Shown in pieces: positions 1-5,232 of a stretch of 5,232 nucleotides of DNA (position 1 is the stretch's first letter; every line of letters begins with the position of its first letter). A program made the translations under genes and the position numbers. Source of the DNA: Bacteroidota bacterium (lineage in GTDB: Bacteria; Bacteroidota; Bacteroidia; Bacteroidales; Prolixibacteraceae); NCBI GenBank assembly GCA_030706665.1, contig JAUZOB010000246.1, forward strand, positions 1-5,232, in the 5' to 3' direction. A model generated the notes under the pieces. It saw only the letters and a list, made by a program, of their open reading frames with translations. It did not search any database and was not told the DNA's origin.

Positions 1-1519
1 AGAATAATCTGCTTTCCGGATCTTGAAAATGGGATAAAGTATAAAGATTTAGTTGTTGTGCTCTCAGAATCCATTTTTCTTCGGCTGTTACCTCGTAAAG
101 AGCCAGAAATGCTTCAATGGTGAATGCATAATCATCTAAGAATCCATGAATGGAGGACTCTCCGTTCTTATAAGTATGTCTGATCATCCCGTCGGGTAAG
201 ATCATCTTTTCCTTAATAAAAGTAGCGGTTTTGCAAGCTAAAGAAGTATAATAGTCCTCTCCGGTAACTTTTGCAAGTTCGCAAAGTCCGGTTATCATTA
301 AAGCATTCCATGAAGTAAGAATCTTGTCATCTAATGCAGGTGGGACCCTTTGATTGCGTGCTTCGAGTAGAATCTTCAGCCAATCAGCTATCCGTTTATC
401 AAGCTTCGCATCTTTCCGGATAAGAATGTTCTTGTCAGGTTTACGATTCCCGGCTTCTGTGACTTGAAAAATTTCACAGAAAGCATCAGTGTCATTACCC
501 AGTAAAGAATCGATCTCTATTTTACTCCAGCAATAATACTGACCTTCTTCTCCGTTGCTGTCAGCATCAAATGATGCATAATAAGCTCCTTCCGGAGAAT
601 GAAGCCCTCGTTGGGCAAAGGATACGATCTGTTTGCAAACATTGAGGAATAGCGGGTCTTTCCAACGGGCATAAGCCTGAGCGTAAAGCTTAAGCAATTG
701 AGCGTTGTCATATAACATTTTTTCAAAATGAGGGACTTTCCACCATGGGTCTACGGAATAGCGTGCAAATCCTCCGCCCACATGATCATGAATCCCGCCT
801 ATTGCCATTTTTACCAACGTAATCTTAACATGTTGATCCAATTCTGCATCTCTTAATTTAAATCCCATTGTGAGAAGCATCTGTAATAACGAGGGCATAG
901 GAAATTTAGGACTTCCTTTTAATCCTCCATATTCCGGATCAAATTTATTCTTTAAAGGATCAAGTTCTTTTTTAAGTTCCGATAATGAATTTTCAAGAGG
1001 ATGGAATGAATCCGGAGAAATATCAGGAGTACGAATATGACTGGTGATCTTTGCTGCATATTCTTCGAGCTGTTGAGGTTCATGTTGTTGCAGTAAGGCA
1101 AATTGTTCAAGTACATAGATCCAACGTTCTTTTGGAAAGTAGGATCCGGCAAAGAAGGGACGACCGTCGGGTAATGCGATGACATTGAGAGGCCAGCCTC
1201 CTGTCCCTTGCACAATATATGCTGCAGTCATGTAAATTTGATCGATGTCAGGACGTTCTTCACGGTCTACTTTGACAGAAACATAAAATCTATTCATGAC
1301 ATCGGCAACTTCCGGATCGTTGAATGATTCTTTTTCCATTACATGACACCAATGGCAAGAAGAATACCCAATGCTGATAATTAAAAGCTTGTGTTCCTTC
1401 TCTGCTTTTTGTAATGCCTCATTTCCCCACGGATACCAATCAACCGGGTTGTAGGCGTGGGCCAAAAGATAAGGACTGCTTTCTCTGGCCAGTCGGTTTG
1501 CATTATCTTCTTTTTCCAT
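1..1519 (-). CDS. DUF255/YyaL (SPATA20-like) thioredoxin-domain protein, C-terminus cut by window edge
   Basis: The frame is open without a stop from ATG 1519 to the left edge, giving 506 residues. Family members are usually near 680, so roughly the last quarter is missing. The N-terminus carries the family signature SPYLLAHAYNPVDWYPWG (about 15-32). The thioredoxin-like domain has CHWCH at 55-59 (C55, C58), VDREERPDID at 84-93 and GGWPLNV at 107-113. The C-terminal part matches the helical (alpha/alpha)-barrel region: GGIHDHVGGGFARYS at 241-255, VPHFEKMLYDNAQ from 262, a DADSNGEEG stretch near 318-326 and LTSWNALM at 401-408. No signal peptide is visible, so it is probably cytoplasmic. The family combines a thioredoxin fold with a sugar-epimerase/glycosidase-like barrel. 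Its reaction is not established, so redox or carbohydrate activity is inference. ATG 1519 is the only reasonable start: an in-frame stop lies at 1565-1567 with no ATG between. It diverges from the M20 peptidase gene. Confidence 0.95.
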   Translation of the reverse strand, partial: MEKEDNANRLARESSPYLLAHAYNPVDWYPWGNEALQKAEKEHKLLIISIGYSSCHWCHVMEKESFNDPEVADVMNRFYVSVKVDREERPDIDQIYMTAAYIVQGTGGWPLNVIALPDGRPFFAGSYFPKERWIYVLEQFALLQQHEPQQLEEYAAKITSHIRTPDISPDSFHPLENSLSELKKELDPLKNKFDPEYGGLKGSPKFPMPSLLQMLLTMGFKLRDAELDQHVKITLVKMAIGGIHDHVGGGFARYSVDPWWKVPHFEKMLYDNAQLLKLYAQAYARWKDPLFLNVCKQIVSFAQRGLHSPEGAYYASFDADSNGEEGQYYCWSKIEIDSLLGNDTDAFCEIFQVTEAGNRKPDKNILIRKDAKLDKRIADWLKILLEARNQRVPPALDDKILTSWNALMITGLCELAKVTGEDYYTSLACKTATFIKEKMILPDGMIRHTYKNGESSIHGFLDDYAFTIEAFLALYEVTAEEKWILRAQQLNLYTLSHFQDPESRLF

Positions 1520-1587
1520 ACTGGACTCTATATTGTATACATAACAGGGTAGAGACTGATTTGTTTAATAACTGGATATAATCTTTA

Positions 1588-1602
1588 TACGATTGAATCG
1601 TA
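1588..1602. promoter_or_regulatory. Perfect 15-bp dyad, possible operator
   Basis: TACGATTGAATCGTA is a perfect inverted repeat with 7-bp arms around one central base. It lies in the 223-bp divergent gap, about 70 bases upstream of the DUF255 start and about 140 upstream of the M20 start. That position and symmetry suit a dimeric regulator. Part of it (TTGAATCG) recurs at 1680-1687. No regulator gene is in the window, so binding is inferred from symmetry alone. Confidence 0.4.
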
Positions 1603-1680
1603 GGTAAAAGATTTACTTTATAATGTGTTTATTTAGGGTAAATGCGTTAAAAAATTCTTTAACTTAGAACCTGATGCATT

Positions 1681-1698
1681 TGAATCGACTTAGATTCA
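1681..1698. promoter_or_regulatory. Second dyad sharing the GAATCG half-site
   Basis: TGAATC and GATTCA (6-bp arms) flank a 6-base spacer, about 45 bases before the M20 start. The left arm with its neighbours repeats the TTGAATCG seen in the dyad at 1588-1602. It could be a second, weaker binding site. It could also be chance in AT-rich DNA. Confidence 0.25.
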
Positions 1699-1742
1699 TT
1701 GAGGACCTATTTTATGGAAATTCTTTACCTTGTTATTGAAAA

Positions 1743-3194
1743 ATGGTATTTATGAGAAGAATTCTGAAGATAACCGGTCTGTTTATATTCCTTCTAATCT
1801 TGGGATTGGTTAGCAAAACATTTTTTCTTCATTCCAAACAAATTGAGGTTACTAGAGCATCTTTACCTTCAATCGACAATAAATGCATTGATCGTTTGAG
1901 GGGGGCCATTATAATTCCTACAATTAGTTATGATGATTCAACAAAAATTGATGCCACAACTTTTGCGAAGCTGCATAAATATATTGGAAAAACATTCCCT
2001 TTGATTCATCAGAAGCTGGTGAAAATGATATTTAACCGTTACAGTCTGATGTATACATGGAAAGGTAAGAATTCATCTTTGGCTCCGATCCTTCTTTTGG
2101 CCCATCAGGATGTAGTCCCGGTAGATTCGCGAGCCTGGAAGTATGCCCCATTCTCAGGATATAACGATGGCTCATGCTTGTGGGGAAGAGGGACTCTGGA
2201 TAACAAAGGGAGTATGATTTCGATCATGGAGGCTGTTGAAATGCTGCTGAAAGAAGGGTACACTCCGAATCGTACGATTATACTTGCTTTCGGAAATGAT
2301 GAGGAGATTGGAGGTAACGGAGCCCGGAAAATGGCCAGGTGGCTAAAAGAAGAGAGAGTAAAAGCAGAGTTGGTATTGGATGAAGGACTGGTTGTAACCC
2401 ATGGAATGGTTCCTTTGGTTTCTAAACCTGTGGCTCTGATCGGAACATCAGAGAAGGGCTATGCATCAGTTGAATTGAGCTGTAAAGCTGAAGGCGGGCA
2501 TGCATCTACGCCTCCCAAAATGACTGCGATTACGATTCTGGATCAGGCAATAAACAGGGTACTTCGGAAGGCGCCTCATTCGATGATAGCGAAACCGGTA
2601 AATGATTTTCTGAATTATCTTGGCCCGGAAGTCCCTTGGCCTGCACGGATTCTCTTTGCAAACAGATGGATATTTGATCCTTTGATTATTCGAATCTATA
2701 AAAAAACTCCGTCAGGCAATGCATTGGTTTCTACGACAGCAGCCCCGACAATCTTTCAGTCGGGTGAAAAAGAAAACATGCTTCCTGTTAGTGCCAGGGC
2801 AGTAATTAACTTCAGGCTTCTTCCGGGAGATACTCCCGGTTTGATCCTTGACAGAGTGCGAAGGAGTATTCATGATCATCGGGTCTCTGCTCGTTTGATC
2901 GGGAAGGGTGGAAGTGCATCTCCTGTATCTCCGGTTAATACCGATGCATTTGATCTGATACATCGAACGATTCGGCAAACTTTTGATAATACGCTTGTGA
3001 TGCCAGCCCTGATGCTTGCCCTCTCGGATAGCCGGAGTTATGCAGGGGTGTCGGATAATATTTATCGTTTTGCTCCTTATCAAATGGGAAATAAAGATAT
3101 GGAGCGGATTCATGGGAATAACGAACGGATTTATATTGCAGATTATAAGAAAATGATTGAGTTCTACTACCTGTTGATCCGAAACAGTAAGTAG
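1743..3194 (+). CDS. PM20D1-like M20 family metallopeptidase, membrane-anchored
   Basis: This 483-residue protein is a full-length M20 dizinc hydrolase that resembles PM20D1/carboxypeptidase-S-type enzymes. Family members cleave or condense peptide or N-acyl amino acid amide bonds; the substrate here is unknown. Residues 4-30 are basic and then strongly hydrophobic (RRILKITGLFIFLLILG), suggesting an uncleaved N-terminal membrane anchor with the enzyme outside the cytoplasm. All expected metal-site residues are visible: H121 and D123 in AHQDVVPV, D153 in GRGTLDNKG, the E187-E188 pair in GNDEEIGG, D213 in LDEG and H457 in RIHGNNERI. The dimerisation-domain insert contains GGHAS (H253). ENMLP (345-349) and SDSR (428-431) sit at positions conserved in PM20D1. 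ATG 1743 and ATG 1752 (M4) are both possible starts; M4 gives the more typical MRRI signal start, and neither has a clear Shine-Dalgarno sequence. It stands alone, with 207 bases before the next same-strand gene. Confidence 0.95.
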   Translation: MVFMRRILKITGLFIFLLILGLVSKTFFLHSKQIEVTRASLPSIDNKCIDRLRGAIIIPTISYDDSTKIDATTFAKLHKYIGKTFPLIHQKLVKMIFNRYSLMYTWKGKNSSLAPILLLAHQDVVPVDSRAWKYAPFSGYNDGSCLWGRGTLDNKGSMISIMEAVEMLLKEGYTPNRTIILAFGNDEEIGGNGARKMARWLKEERVKAELVLDEGLVVTHGMVPLVSKPVALIGTSEKGYASVELSCKAEGGHASTPPKMTAITILDQAINRVLRKAPHSMIAKPVNDFLNYLGPEVPWPARILFANRWIFDPLIIRIYKKTPSGNALVSTTAAPTIFQSGEKENMLPVSARAVINFRLLPGDTPGLILDRVRRSIHDHRVSARLIGKGGSASPVSPVNTDAFDLIHRTIRQTFDNTLVMPALMLALSDSRSYAGVSDNIYRFAPYQMGNKDMERIHGNNERIYIADYKKMIEFYYLLIRNSK

Positions 3195-3219
3195 AGCTTT
3201 TACCGGGCATCAGGGTAAC

Positions 3220-3254
3220 AATTCTTCTCCTAAAACAAGATAAAGGAGTGAATT
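3220..3254 (+). terminator. Possible weak hairpin terminator after the M20 gene
   Basis: AATTC (3220-3224) pairs with GAATT (3250-3254), and CTCCT (3227-3231) pairs with AGGAG (3244-3248). A small 2x1 internal loop separates the two helices, and a 12-base A-rich loop closes the top. It begins 25 bases after the M20 stop. The sequence beyond is AT-rich but has no clear run of T, so intrinsic termination is uncertain. Confidence 0.35.
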
Positions 3255-3365
3255 ATTATTACAATGCTTTGTGTTTCATAATATTTACCAAATTTTGTAT
3301 TGTGGATTAGAGAAGTCCTTTTAAAAATTAACCTTTTCTTATGATGTTTTCAACGTTCAAGGTGT

Positions 3366-3373
3366 TAATTTAG
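3366..3373 (+). promoter_or_regulatory. Weak Bacteroidetes -7-like box upstream of the CPBP gene
   Basis: TAATTTAG differs at one base from the Bacteroidetes -7 consensus TAnnTTTG and sits 28 bases before the GTG start of the protease gene. No convincing -33 TTTG was found at 19-21 bases upstream, so this is only a candidate. Confidence 0.2.
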
Positions 3374-3401
3374 TAGTGAAAATTCTAAAAGAGTTATTAT
3401 T

Positions 3402-4244
3402 GTGGAAAAGAATTATGCAAATCATTATCCCCGAGTGTTACAAGCAATCAATTTGGTAGTGCTTTACATCTTCATTCAAACTTTATTTGATTTTCCTCTC
3501 GCCATTTACGACTATCTTTATGATACAGAATTCTTGTACTACAAGCCATATCGCTGGTTCGTCAGTTTTGGGTCTACTATATTTATTCTCATTTATGGAT
3601 TTAAACAGACGCATCATACCTTCAAAGAAGTATTTCCTTTAAAAAAGTTCAATCTATTCCTTCCAATTCTCATTTTTATTTTTCTCTTGGGAGAACAGTT
3701 CTATATTGATATTGTAAATATTGCATTGTCAAAAGTGCTGCCTGCTCCGGGATGGTTTTGGGAAATGTTTGGAAAAGCAGTTGATCCCAAAGGAAATATT
3801 TGGACTTCATTGCTCAAGGTAGTGATTATTGCTCCGATTGTGGAAGAATCGATTTTCCGGGGAATAATAATGCATGGATTTATGCGCAATTATTCGAATG
3901 TAAAAGCAATTGTTATTTCTGCTTTAATGTTTGCCTTGTTTCATTTAAATCCATGGCAATTTCCATCAACATTCGTGTTAGGATTATTTCTGGGATGGCT
4001 AATGGTTGCTACCCGCTCACTGTTGGTCTGTATCCTGGGTCATGCAATAAACAACTTCATTGTGCTGATGTCAATTGTGTATATGGATAAGCTGAAACAG
4101 ATACCGTTCTTTTCTCTCACAGTTGGAACTAATTATATTATTACGGCTTTTCTTGTATTTATTAGTTTAATGCTGATTGTTCTTATTACTTCACCCAATT
4201 TAAGAAAAGGGTTGATATGGAAGCAAAACAGAAGTGTTGATTGA
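3402..4244 (+). CDS. CPBP family intramembrane metalloprotease (CAAX protease-like)
   Basis: This 280-residue, very hydrophobic protein has about eight membrane segments, near residues 14-32, 53-67, 84-105, 135-147, 167-182, 187-203, 205-223 and 244-263. The CPBP (Abi/Rce1-like) motifs are present in order: the EExxxR motif E148-E149-S-I-F-R153 in PIVEESIFRG, FxxxH at F177-H181 in MFALFHLNPW, and H214-AIN-N218 in GHAINNF. These form the intramembrane glutamate/histidine catalytic site known for the family. Bacterial members have varied roles (prenyl-protein-like processing, signalling, peptide immunity), and nothing here identifies the substrate. The start is GTG 3402. No in-frame ATG lies between it and the upstream stop at 3366-3368, and the next in-frame Met is about residue 122, inside the protein. 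A weak purine stretch (AAAGAG) lies about 10 bases upstream. The C-terminal 29 bases overlap a propeller-gene remnant in another frame, so the tail (KGLIWKQNRSVD) may be altered relative to homologues. Confidence 0.93.
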   Translation: MEKNYANHYPRVLQAINLVVLYIFIQTLFDFPLAIYDYLYDTEFLYYKPYRWFVSFGSTIFILIYGFKQTHHTFKEVFPLKKFNLFLPILIFIFLLGEQFYIDIVNIALSKVLPAPGWFWEMFGKAVDPKGNIWTSLLKVVIIAPIVEESIFRGIIMHGFMRNYSNVKAIVISALMFALFHLNPWQFPSTFVLGLFLGWLMVATRSLLVCILGHAINNFIVLMSIVYMDKLKQIPFFSLTVGTNYIITAFLVFISLMLIVLITSPNLRKGLIWKQNRSVD

Positions 4245-4473
4245 AGCAACTGTTGACGGTCTGATTGTTCTCAATGATAAACTGTTCGTGGTAGCCGATG
4301 GGGAATGGAAAGTACAAGCTGTAAGTATAAATGAGAAGAAGATCTTGCTTGATCAGAGTGCCCGGAAAATTCAATCTGCAGATATGTGCTACATTGCATC
4401 AAAGAGAATCTTGGTTATTCCCACGTTTTTTGAAAGCAGGATGGTTGCGTATCACCTGTTCGGAAGACAATAG
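4216..4473 (+). pseudogene. C-terminal remnant of an SMP-30/gluconolactonase-like beta-propeller gene
   Basis: The frame reads YGSKTEVLIEATVDGLIVL and ends ADMCYIASKRILVIPTFF followed by ESRMVAYHLFGRQ and TAG 4471-4473. This resembles the last blade and C-terminus of Bacteroidetes secreted SMP-30/NHL-type propeller proteins, in which an IDGL...VSD...KELLLD...ADIxYIPxxxLLxVPTFFxNRVVAY pattern is characteristic. Such proteins are normally around 300 residues with a signal peptide. Only about 85 residues remain, and an in-frame stop at 4213-4215 closes the frame upstream. The only start is GTG 4234, inside the CPBP gene, which would give 79 residues without a signal peptide. The upstream sequence is CPBP coding, so the first three quarters of the propeller gene appear deleted. 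The family match is from recall and no alignment was run. A small coupled real gene is the alternative, but one blade cannot fold as a propeller. Confidence 0.7.
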
Positions 4474-4493
4474 AAGGTTATATTCTTAATAAG

Positions 4494-4745
4494 CTATTTC
4501 TTTTTGTAGTATCCCTCCCACATTTTTTGGCGACGATTAAAATGACAGACAGAGTGATGCCTGCTTAAAGCTTCTAGTTCTTGTTCGTCTAAACTTGCTA
4601 ATAATGCGATAGGAGAAGTTTTATCCAATTTTTCACGATATTTTTCAAATGGGCAGTCTTGGTGAGGAGTGACAAATGGACAGCCGATTAATACTCCGAC
4701 AATTTCAGGATAGCAGAGATACTTTCTTTTCTCTTTATGAATCAT
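4494..4745 (-). CDS. Small Cys/His-rich hypothetical protein
   Basis: This 83-residue protein starts at ATG 4745 and ends at TAG 4496-4494. It has C11, then a CPFVTPHQDCPF segment (C22, C31), then an acidic helix (LDEQELEALS, about 52-61), HHSVCH (H63, H64, C67, H68) and a basic end with KKK. The two CP pairs plus a His/Cys cluster could bind a metal such as zinc. I recall similar short proteins with CP...DCPF and a late H-x-x-C in Bacteroidetes, but their function is unknown to me. No signal peptide or membrane segment is seen. A purine stretch (GGAAAAAAG) lies about 8 to 16 bases upstream of the ATG. It converges on the propeller remnant, with 20 bases between the two stops. A real gene is likely given the orderly Cys spacing. 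Confidence 0.65.
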   Translation of the reverse strand: MIHKEKRKYLCYPEIVGVLIGCPFVTPHQDCPFEKYREKLDKTSPIALLASLDEQELEALSRHHSVCHFNRRQKMWEGYYKKK

Positions 4746-4810
4746 TCTTATACTTTTTTCCAGGTCAGAATTGTTAGTAGTCTAATTACTGGTCTTCAAA
4801 AAAGCATGGA

Positions 4811-4953
4811 ACTGTAGCATAATATTATGCATCAGAGGCACCGCCAGACGCCCACACCACAAAATATATGTACAGCCCACGCAATAGGTGTCTATACCAT
4901 AATTCTTGTGGTGTGGAAAATTGGCGGTTTTCTGCTGCAAGAATATGTTTAGT
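4811..4953. repeat. Long imperfect inverted repeat, possible MITE or structured RNA
   Basis: Two arms mirror each other around position 4884. CCACACCACAA (4852-4862) pairs perfectly with TTGTGGTGTGG (4906-4916). CCGCCA (4841-4846) pairs with TGGCGG (4922-4927), with identical 5-base gaps on both sides. Outside these, GCATCAGA (4829-4836) matches the complement of TCTGCTGC (4931-4938) with one mismatch after a one-base shift. Inside, AATATATG (4863-4870) partly matches the complement of CATAATTC (4898-4905). Weaker complementarity continues outward to ACT/AGT. The GC-rich cores stand out from the AT-rich surroundings. There is no open reading frame of note. It could be a transposase-less miniature element, a folded transcript in the leader of the minus-strand gene at 4745, or a recombination site. 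No target duplication was identified. Confidence 0.7.
4817..4830. repeat. Perfect 14-bp palindrome
   Basis: GCATAATATTATGC is fully self-complementary and lies at the outer edge of the left arm of the long inverted repeat. It is 72 bases upstream of the start of the small minus-strand Cys protein, so it could be an operator for that gene or part of the repeat element. Confidence 0.5.
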
Positions 4954-5226
4954 ATTTAGATGAATGTACTTTTTATGTAGATTCAATAAAATTAAAGAGG
5001 TTTAATATTTCTGACACAAAAATAATTATTTTTTATGAATTGTTTCTTGAGCTAGTCATTTTATATAATAAAAGACGATTTTATTTTTTGATATCTTTAA
5101 TAAACATTTCTCTGCGAAAACAAATATCCTTTTGATATCATTGAGGAATATTCAGTGTAGTCGGGTCTTTTACAAGGGGTAATTGCTTCAGTATTGCTAT
5201 TGTTTTTCTCTTATGAGAGGTTAAAA
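4954..5226. other. AT-rich intergenic DNA without a supported gene
   Basis: Together with 4746-4810 and the inverted repeat, this makes about 480 bases without a supported gene. The stretch is strongly AT-rich with stops in all frames. On the minus strand, 5017-5024 reads TATTTTTG, an exact match to the Bacteroidetes -7 form TAnnTTTG, pointing toward the small Cys protein about 270 bases away. No paired -33 element was found and such matches are expected by chance here. No tRNA, rRNA or known RNA was recognised. Confidence 0.6.
5086..5139. repeat. Direct repeat of TTTTGATATC
   Basis: The 10-mer TTTTGATATC occurs at 5086-5095 and again at 5130-5139, exactly 44 bases apart, about four helical turns. 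Each copy holds the palindrome GATATC. The pair lies 90-140 bases upstream of a possible start codon at the right edge. It may be regulatory, but AT-rich chance repeats are common. Confidence 0.3.
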
Positions 5227-5232
5227 ATGAAC
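5227..5232 (+). CDS. Possible start of the next gene, two codons visible
   Basis: ATG 5227-5229 followed by AAC closes the window. A GAGAGG stretch (5215-5220) lies 6 bases upstream, a plausible ribosome binding site in a window where such sites are rare. The same frame is open back to a TAG at 5158-5160 and reads as a hydrophobic stretch (VIASVLLLFFSYERLK) without an ATG, so coding could in principle begin earlier at a non-ATG codon. Nothing can be said about the product. Confidence 0.3.

Noticed and set aside
952..1215. Minus-strand open frame of 87 codons
   Set aside because: It lies in another frame inside the DUF255 gene, whose own frame shows conserved family motifs on both sides.
1646..1663. 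GTTAAA/TTTAAC inverted repeat in the divergent gap
   Set aside because: It is made only of AT-rich half-sites that are expected by chance here, and it is not repeated elsewhere in the gap.
2712..3113. 133-codon open frame on the minus strand
   Set aside because: It is antisense to the M20 catalytic C-terminal region, its translation has no recognisable domain, and the plus-strand frame has clear motifs throughout.
3200..3218. TTACC/GGTAA hairpin just after the M20 stop
   Set aside because: It has a 5-bp stem with a 9-base loop and no T-run; the hairpin at 3220-3254 is better, though also weak.
3800..4090. 96-codon open frame on the plus strand within the CPBP gene
   Set aside because: It is an alternative frame over the catalytic membrane segments of the protease; its Cys-rich translation looks like frame-shifted CPBP sequence.
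4217..4240. ATG at 4217 as a start for the gene after CPBP
   Set aside because: The frame stops after seven codons (TGA 4238-4240) and is not the frame that carries the propeller-like sequence.
4469..4498. AATAG...CTATT hairpin followed by T-rich sequence between the convergent gene ends
   Set aside because: The stem is only 5 bp with a poorly paired interior, too weak to call a bidirectional terminator.
4811..4953. CRISPR array or tRNA-like element in the inverted-repeat region
   Set aside because: There are only two arms, in inverted orientation, with no repeated units and spacers, and no cloverleaf or anticodon arm could be fitted.

Overview
The window looks like chromosomal DNA of a Bacteroidota bacterium, probably of the order Bacteroidales. 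Reasons: it is moderately AT-rich, the intergenic DNA is very AT-rich, starts lack clear Shine-Dalgarno sequences, and the proteins match types common in that group. These include a PM20D1-like membrane-anchored M20 peptidase and the tail of a Bacteroidetes-type SMP-30 propeller. The taxon is inferred from protein style only, because no marker gene is present.

Layout. (1) 1-1519, minus strand: a DUF255/YyaL (SPATA20-like) thioredoxin-fold protein. Its N-terminal 506 residues are present and the C-terminus lies off the left edge. (2) 1520-1742: a divergent intergenic region with a perfect 15-bp operator-like dyad and a second dyad that shares its half-site. (3) 1743-3194, plus: a membrane-anchored M20 metallopeptidase of the PM20D1 type, with all expected metal ligands. 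(4) 3195-3401: an intergenic gap with a weak hairpin and a weak promoter-like box. (5) 3402-4244, plus: a CPBP (CAAX-protease-like) intramembrane protease starting at GTG. (6) 4216-4473, plus: the last ~80 residues of an SMP-30/gluconolactonase-like beta-propeller, overlapping the end of the CPBP gene in another frame. This is best read as the remnant of a mostly deleted gene. (7) 4494-4745, minus: a small Cys/His-rich protein of unknown function, convergent with the remnant. (8) 4746-5226: about 480 bases with no supported gene. They contain a long imperfect inverted repeat of about 140 bp (strongest part 4841-4927) and then very AT-rich DNA with a repeated 10-mer. A possible start codon for the next gene lies at the right edge.

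The genes do not form an obvious pathway or operon. Genes 1 and 3 are divergent. Genes 3 and 5 are same-strand but 207 bases apart. The remnant and the small Cys protein converge. No defence system, mobile-element transposase, CRISPR array, rRNA or tRNA was found. The two signals least explained by known gene families are the long inverted repeat at 4811-4953 and the gene-end remnant fused behind the CPBP gene.
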